Assembly: GCF_022009635.1 (NCBI RefSeq)
Contig: NZ_CP091716.1
Location: 5,601,501 to 5,665,500, forward strand
Direction of reading: 5' to 3'
Length of the DNA: 64,000 nucleotides
Source of the DNA: Variovorax paradoxus
GTDB taxonomy: Bacteria; Pseudomonadota; Gammaproteobacteria; Burkholderiales; Burkholderiaceae_C
Under the pieces are notes generated by a model. That model did no database searches. It saw only the letters and a program-made list of their open reading frames with translations, and was not told where the DNA came from. Position numbers and translations under genes: made by a program. Below, one piece after another: positions 50,961 through 58,217 of this stretch; position 1 is the stretch's first letter; every line of letters starts with the position of its first letter.

Positions 50961-51266
50961 TTCGTGCTCCAATCAATCGTGTATACATTATATACACAAA
51001 GTTTTACACTTTGAAGTATCTGCTAAGAATCTCGGCAAAAAATGTAGGAAAAATCTGACAAGAGAGAAAGGTCTCTCCCTCGTACAGAGGGAGAATCCGC
51101 CTGGATGCGAGTGATTTTCAACCTTGAAACCACTTGTTACCGAAGGCCCTTTTCGTTAATAATTTATTCACCATGGAAATGGTATTGAAAAATACTATTA
51201 CACATGTAACAGGTAAAATTACAGTTAATTATTTGAACGTTATATATCTTCATACGTTCGAATAGA
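50961..51266. other. AT-rich flhDC upstream region
   Basis: 306 bases of much lower GC than anything else in the window, with long A/T runs from 51130 to 51270 and no gene. It holds the palindrome at 50979-50997 and a second inverted repeat CAAAG-N7-CTTTG at 50996-51012. Such regions often carry promoters, bent DNA and H-NS/MvaT-type silencer binding, and flhDC leaders are typically heavily regulated. Confidence 0.6.
50979..50997. promoter_or_regulatory. 19-bp operator-like palindrome upstream of flhDC
   Basis: GTGTATA-CATTA-TATACAC, perfect 7-bp arms, 19 bases before the chosen flhD start. Its size and symmetry suit a dimeric regulator acting on flhDC transcription or a hairpin near the ribosome site. 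The regulator is unknown. Confidence 0.6.
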
Positions 51267-51566
51267 TTAGGTTTTCAATTGGTGTCCAGCATGTGACTCC
51301 CCTTGGCCTTCCAAGCCATAGATCCATGCCATCACTTCGGCAACCGCGCGGTACAGCTGCGGCGGGATCTGCTGGTCCAGGTTGACCTGCATCAGGAGCT
51401 TCACGAGGTCGGCGGACGCGTGCACATACAGCCCGTTCTCGCGCGCCTCTCGCATGATCGATTCGGCCACCAGGCCATAGCCCTTGGCCACGACGACGGG
51501 CGCCTTGGTCTTGTCCGCATACGACAGCGCGACCGCGCTGTTCCGGTTGTCCAGCGCGCTGTTCAT
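51267..51566 (-). CDS. Short FlhB C-terminal-domain protein (FlhB2-like)
   Basis: 99 residues equivalent to the cytoplasmic C-terminal part of FlhB after the cleavage site: SAVALSYADKTKAPVVVAKGYGLVAESIMREARENGLYVHAS corresponds to FAVALKYLDSD...VVAKGTDLVAARIRELA in the full-length FlhB. There is no membrane domain and no NPTH motif. Such FlhB-like proteins can partly replace the cleaved FlhB fragment in some species. Overlaps the FliK-like gene by 4 bases. The final gene of the fliC-side minus run. Confidence 0.85.
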   Translation of the reverse strand: MNSALDNRNSAVALSYADKTKAPVVVAKGYGLVAESIMREARENGLYVHASADLVKLLMQVNLDQQIPPQLYRAVAEVMAWIYGLEGQGESHAGHQLKT

Positions 51567-52867
51567 GCATAGGCCTTCGCCGTGACCTGCAGCTGCTGCA
51601 GCTGCAGGCCGGCGGCCTCGAAGCGTTGGGTCAGCCGGCCGGTGTCGCCGCGCAGGCGTTCCATGGTGTCGGCCTGGCGAGCGGACAGGTGCGCCTGCAC
51701 GTTGGCGCCGGTCAGGCTCAGGCGCAGGTCGACTTCGCCCAGGCGCGGCAGCACCAGCGACACGGTGGTCGACCAGCGGCGCGTGGCTTCGTCTTCCGCA
51801 TCGGCGCCGCCGCGTGCGTCGGACTGCCGTTGTTCTTCCTCGATGGACCACGACATCGGCACGTCGGGCCAGGCCTGGCCGCTCCAGCGGAAATTGGCGC
51901 TGGCCAGCAGGTCGAGCTGCTGGTGCACGATCATCACGGCCTGCGGATGGATCACTTCGGCGCCGCTCGCGCCGCGCGAAGCGGGCGCGGCCACCGGGCT
52001 GTCGGACTGGCGCGCAGCCTCGGCCTGGCTCGCGCGATGCGCCTGCATGGCATCGGCGCTCACGGCTTCGGGCTGACGATAGGCTGCCTGCACGCGCGCG
52101 GCGTCGGTGGAAGGCGCCCCGTCGGCCACGCCGGAAGCGTCGCTCATACCAGACGGTGCGGAAGCATTTGGATCTGGCTTGGCATCAGGCGCCGCCGCCG
52201 TGGCGGGCGCATTCGGCACCACGCCCCCAGGCATGGACGCAGGCAGCTGTGCAGCCGCAGCAACCGATGTGGCCGGTGCGGCGACAGCCGTCGCAACCGC
52301 AGGCGCCATGTCGGGCAGGTCTGCCGGCACGGCCTGCGCCACGGCAACCGCAGCCGCCGGTCTCGCAGCCGCAAGCGGCACCGACCACTTCGCCTGCGGC
52401 TCCTGCGCCATCTGGGCCAATGTGCGGCCGCCCGCGGCGAACTCCGCCAGATGCGATTCATAGAAGAGCCCGCTGGCGGACACCGTCTGCGCCAGCGTGC
52501 CGGCCAGTGCCTGGGCACTCGCCGGCTGCCGGCCGGCCGACAACGGCGCGGCACCGCGCACCGGCCCCGGCTCCGCCTGCAGATCCGCCAGCACCGCACC
52601 GATCACGCGCGCCGCCAGCGACAACTGCGTCGCGGCCGAAGGCCCCGCCCCCGAAGAGGCATGCGCCGATCCGCCAGAGCCCGCGGCCGAAATCTGCCGG
52701 TCGAGCGCCGCGTTGGATGGCAGCCGAACGTCGTTCGCGACCTTGCCGACCGCAATGGCCGGGCCCGGAGCACCGATGGTGGTCTCGGGCTTGATGCCGA
52801 GCACGTCCAGTCGCGGCGTCAGCCGCGCGGCGAGCAACGCATCGACAAGTCCGGCAAGTGCACTCAT
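51563..52867 (-). CDS. FliK-like hook-length control protein
   Basis: 434 residues, Ala/Pro-rich for most of its length (about 60-300), with a C-terminal hook-length-control domain: TVSLVLPRLGEVDLRLSLTGANVQAHLSARQADTMERLRGDTGRLTQRFEAAGLQLQQLQVTA. It pairs with the FlhB-like gene by overlap, suggesting they work together as a second ruler/switch module. A separate FliK starts at 63694 in the fliFGHIJ operon, so the genome has two. Confidence 0.78.
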   Translation of the reverse strand: MSALAGLVDALLAARLTPRLDVLGIKPETTIGAPGPAIAVGKVANDVRLPSNAALDRQISAAGSGGSAHASSGAGPSAATQLSLAARVIGAVLADLQAEPGPVRGAAPLSAGRQPASAQALAGTLAQTVSASGLFYESHLAEFAAGGRTLAQMAQEPQAKWSVPLAAARPAAAVAVAQAVPADLPDMAPAVATAVAAPATSVAAAAQLPASMPGGVVPNAPATAAAPDAKPDPNASAPSGMSDASGVADGAPSTDAARVQAAYRQPEAVSADAMQAHRASQAEAARQSDSPVAAPASRGASGAEVIHPQAVMIVHQQLDLLASANFRWSGQAWPDVPMSWSIEEEQRQSDARGGADAEDEATRRWSTTVSLVLPRLGEVDLRLSLTGANVQAHLSARQADTMERLRGDTGRLTQRFEAAGLQLQQLQVTAKAYA

Positions 52868-52896
52868 GGTCGCGACGTTCTTTTCTCAGGCAGCCA

Positions 52897-53229
52897 TCAG
52901 TGCGTCAGCCCGTAGGCCTTGCCCAGATTCTTCTGCTGGTTGAGATAACCCATGCGGCCGATGAGCTCGTCGAGCTGCGGCTTGATCAGGTTCGACACCT
53001 CGGTCTGTTCCACGCGGATGCGGTCGAGCAGATGCAGCACGCGCTCGACCTCCACCACGTCCAGCGTCGCGGTGGGCTCGATGATCTTGAGCCGGTCGAC
53101 GATGGCCGAGCAGCGGGCCTCGAGGTCGGGCAGGCGACCCCAATCCTTGTCGCGTGCGAGCTCCAGCATCAAAGAGACGCTGGAGGCAAGCTCCTCGTAG
53201 CAATGAACGATCTCACTCCGGATTACCAT
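52897..53229 (-). CDS. fliT: FliT-like flagellar chaperone
   Basis: 110 residues, helical. HCYEELASSVSLMLELARDKDWGRLPDLEARCSAIVDRLK is typical of FliT N-terminal helices; position after fliD and fliS supports the call. FliT binds FliD and, in enteric bacteria, also FlhDC. ATG at 53229 has AGGGA about five bases upstream; ATG 53256 is an alternative. Similarity is modest. Confidence 0.75.
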   Translation of the reverse strand: MVIRSEIVHCYEELASSVSLMLELARDKDWGRLPDLEARCSAIVDRLKIIEPTATLDVVEVERVLHLLDRIRVEQTEVSNLIKPQLDELIGRMGYLNQQKNLGKAYGLTH

Positions 53230-53269
53230 CTTTTCCCTGTCTTTCCCTGTCTTCATTTGCTCTCGCGGA

Positions 53270-53689
53270 TCAGCCGCGAACCCGGTCATCGATTTCCCGC
53301 CAGGCGGAAGCGACGTTCTCCAGCAGCCGGTCGGCCTCGTCCAGGGCCTGCACGTCGTTGTGCAGGTTGGCCCGGAACAGACGCTGCACGACATAGTCGT
53401 AAAGCGCCGACAGGTTGCTCACGAGTTCGGCACCGGCCTCGCCGGCTGCCTGTGCATCGAGTCCGGCCTTCAGGCCGTTGTCCACGATGCCGATGGCCTT
53501 CGAGATCGCTTTGCCCTTGGCTTCGATCTCGCCGGCCGCCATGTGATGCCTGGCCATGCCGATGGCGGTCTTGGCGCCATCGAAAAGCATGACGATGAGC
53601 TGGTGCGGCGACGCGCTCATCACGCTCGTTTCCACGCCGACGCGCGCATAGGCGCCGGCGCCGGTGCGCATGTTGTGGGACGTGTACAT
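53270..53689 (-). CDS. fliS: Flagellin export chaperone FliS
   Basis: 139 residues. GAGAYARVGVETSVMSASPHQLIVMLFDGAKTAIGMARHHM is the family signature, with YDYVVQRLFRANLHND near the C-terminus. FliS prevents flagellin polymerisation in the cytoplasm. Follows fliD on the minus strand at 40 bases. Confidence 0.95.
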   Translation of the reverse strand: MYTSHNMRTGAGAYARVGVETSVMSASPHQLIVMLFDGAKTAIGMARHHMAAGEIEAKGKAISKAIGIVDNGLKAGLDAQAAGEAGAELVSNLSALYDYVVQRLFRANLHNDVQALDEADRLLENVASAWREIDDRVRG

Positions 53690-53729
53690 CTGTTGTTGCT
53701 CCGGACGGATCTGCGTCTTCTTGCGCGGC

Positions 53730-55175
53730 TTACTTGCTGCTGCTGCCCGACATCGCTTCGAACTGCTGCGTGAGGTAGTTCTTGGTGTTGTTCAGGTTGT
53801 TGATCAACACGTCGAGCTGGTTGAACTGCTTGCGGTAACGGTCGACGGTGGCGTCCACGCGCACTTGCATCGCGTCGTACTGGTCGTCGAGCTTCTTGAT
53901 CGTCGAGGTCACGCCGTCGCTGGCCACCTTCAGGGCATTGGTGTTCAGGTCGGTCACGATCGCGTCGATCTGCTTGCCGTAGCCGCCCGTGCTGCCGGTG
54001 GCGCTCGAGAACAGGTTGGCCACGCCCTTCAGGTTGGCGGCCAGGGCCTTGTCGAGCTTGTCGGAGTCCACGGCCAGGGTGCCGTCCTTCTGGAAGGCCA
54101 CGCCGATCTCGGTGAGCACCTTCATGTCGTTCGCACCACCGGCCTGCGGCGTGGTGAGCGCCTGGCGGATGCGCGTCTGCAGGTTGCGCAGCGTGCTGTC
54201 GCCCACCAGCGCGGCGGCGGTCTTGGTGTCGGCGTCGTATGCGGTCAGCGTCTTGGCGGTGCTCTGCAGGCTGTTGTAGGCCTTCACGAAATCGGTGATC
54301 GCCGTCTTCACGCCGGCCGAGTTCTCCTTCATCGCCAGGCCGGTCTTGCCGGTGCCCACCAGCGTCAGCGTGGTGCCCTGGATCGCGTCCTTCACGGTGT
54401 TGGTCGCGCTGACGACATCGATGCCGTTGACGTTGAGCTTGGCGTTCTGCGCCGCCGCCGTCTGCTTCAGGTTCTGGCTGCCGGCCGGGTCGTTGCTCAG
54501 CAGGCCCTGCAGCGCGGCGTCGCCGTCCACCGAAATGCGCATGCTCGACTTCTCGCCGGTCGCCGAAGAGGTCAGCACCAGGCGATTGGGCGTGCCGCTG
54601 CCGTCGTTCACGATCGCGGCCGTCACGCCCGCCTTGGCGCCGTTGATGGCGTCGCGAATGCCTTCCAGCGTGTTGTTGCTCGAATCGATGGTGATCGACT
54701 TGGCGGGCTGGCTCGAATCCGCGGTGAAGGTGGCGCCGGTGTACTGGCCGGTGGTGGCGTTGAGCGTGCCGCCCGAGATGGCGCCGAAGTCGATGGTGAT
54801 CTTGCCGCTGCCGATGGCGGTCTTCGAATCGGCCTGGCCTGCGCTGACCAGGGTCTGCGCCTGTGCGAGCTGACCCACGTCGATGGTGTAGTTGCCGGCC
54901 GAGCTCACGTCGGTGGAAGAGGCGGAAAGAATGCCGCTGACCGTGGGCGTGCCGGTCACGCTCTGGAACAGCGTCGGGTCGCCCAGCTTCTTGGCGGCCG
55001 CCTGCAGCGTGCCGAGCGCGCTCTGGATCGTGCCGTAGGCCGACAGCTTGCTCGTGTAGCTCTTGGCCTTGGCCTGTAGCGCCACCAGAGGCTGGCTTTC
55101 GGCGGTCTGCAGCTGCGTGAGCAAGGTGGCAAGGTCTAGATTGGCGCCGACGCCAAGACTGCTGATGGTTGCCAT
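53730..55175 (-). CDS. fliD: Flagellar cap protein FliD
   Basis: 481 residues. The N-terminus ISSLGVGANLDLATLLTQLQTAESQPLVAL and the C-terminal coiled-coil region IKKLDDQYDAMQVRVDATVDRYRKQFNQLDVLINNLNNTKNYLTQQF are typical of FliD, with variable beta domains between. It caps the filament and aids flagellin folding. ATG at 55175, 66 bases after flaG. Confidence 0.95.
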   Translation of the reverse strand: MATISSLGVGANLDLATLLTQLQTAESQPLVALQAKAKSYTSKLSAYGTIQSALGTLQAAAKKLGDPTLFQSVTGTPTVSGILSASSTDVSSAGNYTIDVGQLAQAQTLVSAGQADSKTAIGSGKITIDFGAISGGTLNATTGQYTGATFTADSSQPAKSITIDSSNNTLEGIRDAINGAKAGVTAAIVNDGSGTPNRLVLTSSATGEKSSMRISVDGDAALQGLLSNDPAGSQNLKQTAAAQNAKLNVNGIDVVSATNTVKDAIQGTTLTLVGTGKTGLAMKENSAGVKTAITDFVKAYNSLQSTAKTLTAYDADTKTAAALVGDSTLRNLQTRIRQALTTPQAGGANDMKVLTEIGVAFQKDGTLAVDSDKLDKALAANLKGVANLFSSATGSTGGYGKQIDAIVTDLNTNALKVASDGVTSTIKKLDDQYDAMQVRVDATVDRYRKQFNQLDVLINNLNNTKNYLTQQFEAMSGSSSK

Positions 55176-55241
55176 GTGAGTTCTTTCCTGTCCTGTATGT
55201 GAGAGTGCTGCCGCTGGAGATGAAAACCGTGTGCCGCGGCC

Positions 55242-55601
55242 TCAGGCCGCGTGGTCCACCAGCAGGCCCTTGCCGTCGCTCATCAGCTTCGCGATGCGCA
55301 CGACTTCTTCATTGGGAATCTGGCGGATGACCTCGCCGCTGGCGCGGTCCACCACCTTGATGATCACTTTGTCGGTGTCCTTGTCGACCTCGAACTTCAG
55401 GCCGACCTCGCGCAGCGCCAGCGCCTCGTTCACCTGGCGCACCGCCTGCTCGACCTGAACCGGCGTTGCGTCGTCCTTCGCGTCGTCCTTCAGTTCGGTT
55501 GCCGCACCGGCGGCCGCGTCGCGTGCACCGGACCCGCCGACGAGCAGCTGCGTCCACTGGTTTTCCTTCACGGGAGTCGCCGGCATCGGGTTCAACATCA
55601 T
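55242..55601 (-). CDS. flaG: FlaG family flagellar protein
   Basis: 119 residues. The C-terminal FlaG domain is clear: LREVGLKFEVDKDTDKVIIKVVDRASGEVIRQIPNEEVVRIAKLM. N-terminal 50 residues are Ala/Asp-rich and disordered. FlaG affects filament length in other bacteria. ATG ATG at 55601/55598, with AAGG-type ribosome site upstream. Lies between fliC and fliD. Confidence 0.9.
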   Translation of the reverse strand: MMLNPMPATPVKENQWTQLLVGGSGARDAAAGAATELKDDAKDDATPVQVEQAVRQVNEALALREVGLKFEVDKDTDKVIIKVVDRASGEVIRQIPNEEVVRIAKLMSDGKGLLVDHAA

Positions 55602-55715
55602 TTCCACCTTGTTTTGCTGGGTTCGCTGTCCTCTGCGGCCTCGCCCGTCGGGGGCATGGCCGCAGAGGACAGCGCAGGCGCTCCCGGCTTGCTCCGGTTG
55701 CCTGCGCCCACCGGA

Positions 55716-55735
55716 CCCCACCCTTTCGGGAGGGG
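55716..55735. terminator. Hairpin downstream of fliC
   Basis: CCCCACCC-TTTC-GGGAGGGG: on the minus strand CCCCTCCC-GAAA-GGGTGGGG with a stable GAAA tetraloop and one mismatch in the stem. It follows fliC by about 37 bases. With no T-tract it may act as an mRNA 3' stabiliser or partial terminator that keeps fliC mRNA more abundant than flaG-fliD. Confidence 0.55.
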
Positions 55736-55771
55736 CCCGGCATTTCCTTGCTACTGACTAGACCTTGTCGA

Positions 55772-57427
55772 TCAACGCAGGAGCGACAGCACGCCTTGCG
55801 TGGTCTGGTTGGCTTGCGACAGCACCGAGGTACCTGCTTGTTGCAGGATCTGGGCGCGCGTCATGTTCGACACTTCAACTGCGTAGTCGGCGTCTTCGAT
55901 GCGCGAACGCGACGAGGACAGGTTGGTCACCGTGGTGCCGAGGTTGGCGATCACCGAGTCGAAACGGTTCTGCACCGCGCCCAGCGAGCCGCGCAGCGTG
56001 TCGACCTTGGCCAGGGCTGCGTCCAGGGCAGCCAGCGGGTCCGTCGTCTTGGTGCCCTTGCTGGTCGTGTCCGTGGTCAGCTTGCCAGCCGAGTTGATGT
56101 ATGCCGTGGCGCCGACTTGGGCCGCGTACTTGCCGGTACCGGTCGTCGAGGCAACGGTCACTTCGCCGTTGACTGCGTTGACTGCGTAGTCGGTGGTGTA
56201 CGACGCGGTCTTGGTCATTTCCTTGTCGTTGTCCATGTACGTGTCGCTGGACTGGCCACCGGCCGCAGCGAACGTCACGGTCGAGGCGAAGATGCCCTGG
56301 CCGAGGTTGACCGTCGAAGCGGCGCCGGCAACGGCGGTCTTGACGTCGTCCTTCGACACCGTCTTGGTGTACGTGAAGCCGGAGTTGGCGCCGGCAGCGA
56401 AGTTGTAGGTCGTGCCGTTGAGCTTGATGCTCGAAGCGCCGGTGCCGGTGTCGGCACCGCCGAACAGCGTTGCAGCCGTGGCTGCCGGAGGAGCGCCGAC
56501 GTTGTTGGTCGTCAGGTTGCCGCCGGAGATGTAGGCAGCCTGGCCGCCGATCGTGATCGCGCCCGCGCTGTCGACTTCGAAGTTGGTGGAGCCCGAGGCG
56601 CCCGTGAAGGTGCCCGTGAACTTGTTGCCGGCCGTCGGCAGCAGCGTTGCGGCGAAAGCCGTGGTCGGGCCGCCCGTGGCGACAGTGGCGGTCGTGGTGA
56701 AGTTGCCGGCGGTTGCGTCGTACTTGTAGGTGGTCGCGCCCACGACAGCGGTGTTGCCGTCTTGCATGGCGTCGACTGCCTGCTCGGCCGTCACCTTGGC
56801 GAAGCTGGTCGTCACGGTGTAGGGGCCCGTGCCGGTAGCGCCAGCCTTGGTCAGGTCGTTGACGTTGGCCTTGGTGTTGGCGGAAACGCCCTTGCCGTTG
56901 ACGTTGAAGCCGTCCAGGCCCAGCGTCTTGGCGCTGATTTCCTGCAGGTCGATGTCGATGGTTTCGCCATCGTTCGCGCCGACTTGCACGGTCAGCTTGC
57001 CGGCGTTGGCCGACAGAACCTTGACGCCGTTGAACTGGGTCTGGTTCGACACGCGGTTGATTTCGTCCAGGCGCTGGGTGATTTCGCCTTGGATCGAGTC
57101 CAGGTCGGTTGCCGAGTTCGTGCCCGTGCCGGCTTGCACCGACAGTTCGCGGATGCGCTGCAGGTTGTTGTTGACTTCGGTCAGTGCGCCTTCGGTCGTT
57201 TGAGCGATCGAGATGCCGTCGTTGGCGTTGCGCGTTGCTTGCGTCAGGCCCTTGATGTTGGCCGTGAAGCGGTTGGCGATGGCCTGGCCGGCTGCATCAT
57301 CCTTGGCGCTGTTGATGCGCATGCCCGACGACAGGCGCCCGATGGCGCTGTTCAGTGCCGCTTGCGACTTGTTCAGGTTGTTCTGCGTGAGCAGAGAAAG
57401 GCTGTTCGTGTTGATGACTTGCGCCAT
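55772..57427 (-). CDS. fliC: Flagellin FliC
   Basis: 551 residues. Conserved D0/D1 ends: MAQVINTNSLSLLTQNNLNKSQ...RLSSGMRINSAKDDAAGQAIANRF and ...SRIEDADYAVEVSNMTRAQILQQAGTSVLSQANQ. The central part (about 180-430) is the variable surface domain, rich in Thr, Ala and Gly. Codon choice is highly biased, as for abundant proteins. Ribosome site AGGAG precedes the ATG. Preceded by a sigma-28 promoter (57527-57553). Only one flagellin gene is in the window. Confidence 0.97.
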   Translation of the reverse strand: MAQVINTNSLSLLTQNNLNKSQAALNSAIGRLSSGMRINSAKDDAAGQAIANRFTANIKGLTQATRNANDGISIAQTTEGALTEVNNNLQRIRELSVQAGTGTNSATDLDSIQGEITQRLDEINRVSNQTQFNGVKVLSANAGKLTVQVGANDGETIDIDLQEISAKTLGLDGFNVNGKGVSANTKANVNDLTKAGATGTGPYTVTTSFAKVTAEQAVDAMQDGNTAVVGATTYKYDATAGNFTTTATVATGGPTTAFAATLLPTAGNKFTGTFTGASGSTNFEVDSAGAITIGGQAAYISGGNLTTNNVGAPPAATAATLFGGADTGTGASSIKLNGTTYNFAAGANSGFTYTKTVSKDDVKTAVAGAASTVNLGQGIFASTVTFAAAGGQSSDTYMDNDKEMTKTASYTTDYAVNAVNGEVTVASTTGTGKYAAQVGATAYINSAGKLTTDTTSKGTKTTDPLAALDAALAKVDTLRGSLGAVQNRFDSVIANLGTTVTNLSSSRSRIEDADYAVEVSNMTRAQILQQAGTSVLSQANQTTQGVLSLLR

Positions 57428-57526
57428 GTTCGACTCCTGATTGATGAAAAAAGGTTGTGGACTCCGGCTTTCGGCCGTAACGCTGGACCCGCTTCCACTG
57501 TGAGACTCAAGCCATCGTTGATTTGG

Positions 57527-57553
57527 TTATCGGCCGGAGCTTTCAAACATTTA
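57527..57553 (-). promoter_or_regulatory. Sigma-28 (FliA) promoter of fliC
   Basis: Minus strand: TAAATGTT-N11-GCCGATAA. The -10 is an exact match to the enteric FliA consensus GCCGATAA; the -35 TAAATGTT is close to TAAAGTTT; the spacer is exactly 11. The transcript start would be about 90 bases before the fliC ATG. Confidence 0.88.
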
Positions 57554-57564
57554 GGGCGGCGTAC

Positions 57565-57588
57565 AAAAAAGTTCCCGGCCCCGCCGGG
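57565..57588 (-). terminator. Rho-independent terminator after fliE
   Basis: Minus strand CCCGGC-GGG-GCCGGG followed by AAC and six T. It lies 19 bases after the fliE stop and just upstream of the fliC promoter, insulating fliC from fliE transcription. Confidence 0.82.
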
Positions 57589-57606
57589 CACCACAACCCC
57601 CTCTCA

Positions 57607-57927
57607 TCAGGCCTGCAGGCTCATCACCTCCTGGTAGGCGCCGACCAGGCGGTTGCGCACCTGCAATCCGGTCTGGAACGCCACGTTGGCCTTCTGCAGG
57701 TCGACCATCACGTCGTTGAGCGCCACGCCGGGCTTGCCCATTTCGAAGGACTCGGCCTGCGCATAGGCGCTTTGCTGCGCGTTGCTGATATTGGCAAGCG
57801 AGCGCTTGAGCTCGGCGGCAAAGCCGCCGTTGGCCTCGGCCGGCGCGGCGCCCGTGGGCGCGATGCCTGTGTTGAGCGCGGTGACGCGCATCTGCTGCAG
57901 GACGGATTCGATGGCGCTGATCGACAT
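57607..57927 (-). CDS. fliE: Flagellar hook-basal body protein FliE
   Basis: 106 residues. The C-terminal stretch EMGKPGVALNDVMVDLQKANVAFQTGLQVRNRLVGAYQEVMSLQ is the family core. FliE joins the MS ring to the rod. ATG at 57927 with GAGGAAG eight bases upstream. It is transcribed away from fliF, as in enteric bacteria. Confidence 0.96.
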   Translation of the reverse strand: MSISAIESVLQQMRVTALNTGIAPTGAAPAEANGGFAAELKRSLANISNAQQSAYAQAESFEMGKPGVALNDVMVDLQKANVAFQTGLQVRNRLVGAYQEVMSLQA

Positions 57928-58217
57928 GGGGTTCTTCCTCTTTGAACACTTCTGCGTGACTTGACAAGGAGGGACCAAAGCCCCTCGGCCTGCACGCAGC
58001 GTATCAAGGGAAGACCCGGATTCAAGCGCCCAACTGAGGGCAAAAACCCTGGCTGTTCGGCCATTCGAATTCCTTGCGCCTGTTGACAATCGTTCGCGAA
58101 ACGACAAGGCCGCGGACGACATCACCGGCCATCCGGAATGACATCTCAACACCGAATTTCTTCTCTCGACATGGCTTTCGACCCCAGCGGCCGCCCGGCC
58201 ATGACCAAGGTGCCCGC
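57928..58217. other. fliE-fliF divergent regulatory region
   Basis: 290 bases without a gene, between divergent class-II type operons. TTGACA-like sequences occur (TTGACAAGG near 57961 on the plus strand; GTTGACAATCG near 58083). No convincing FlhDC box or sigma-28/sigma-54 promoter could be set by eye. Control by FlhDC would be expected from family knowledge. Confidence 0.4.
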
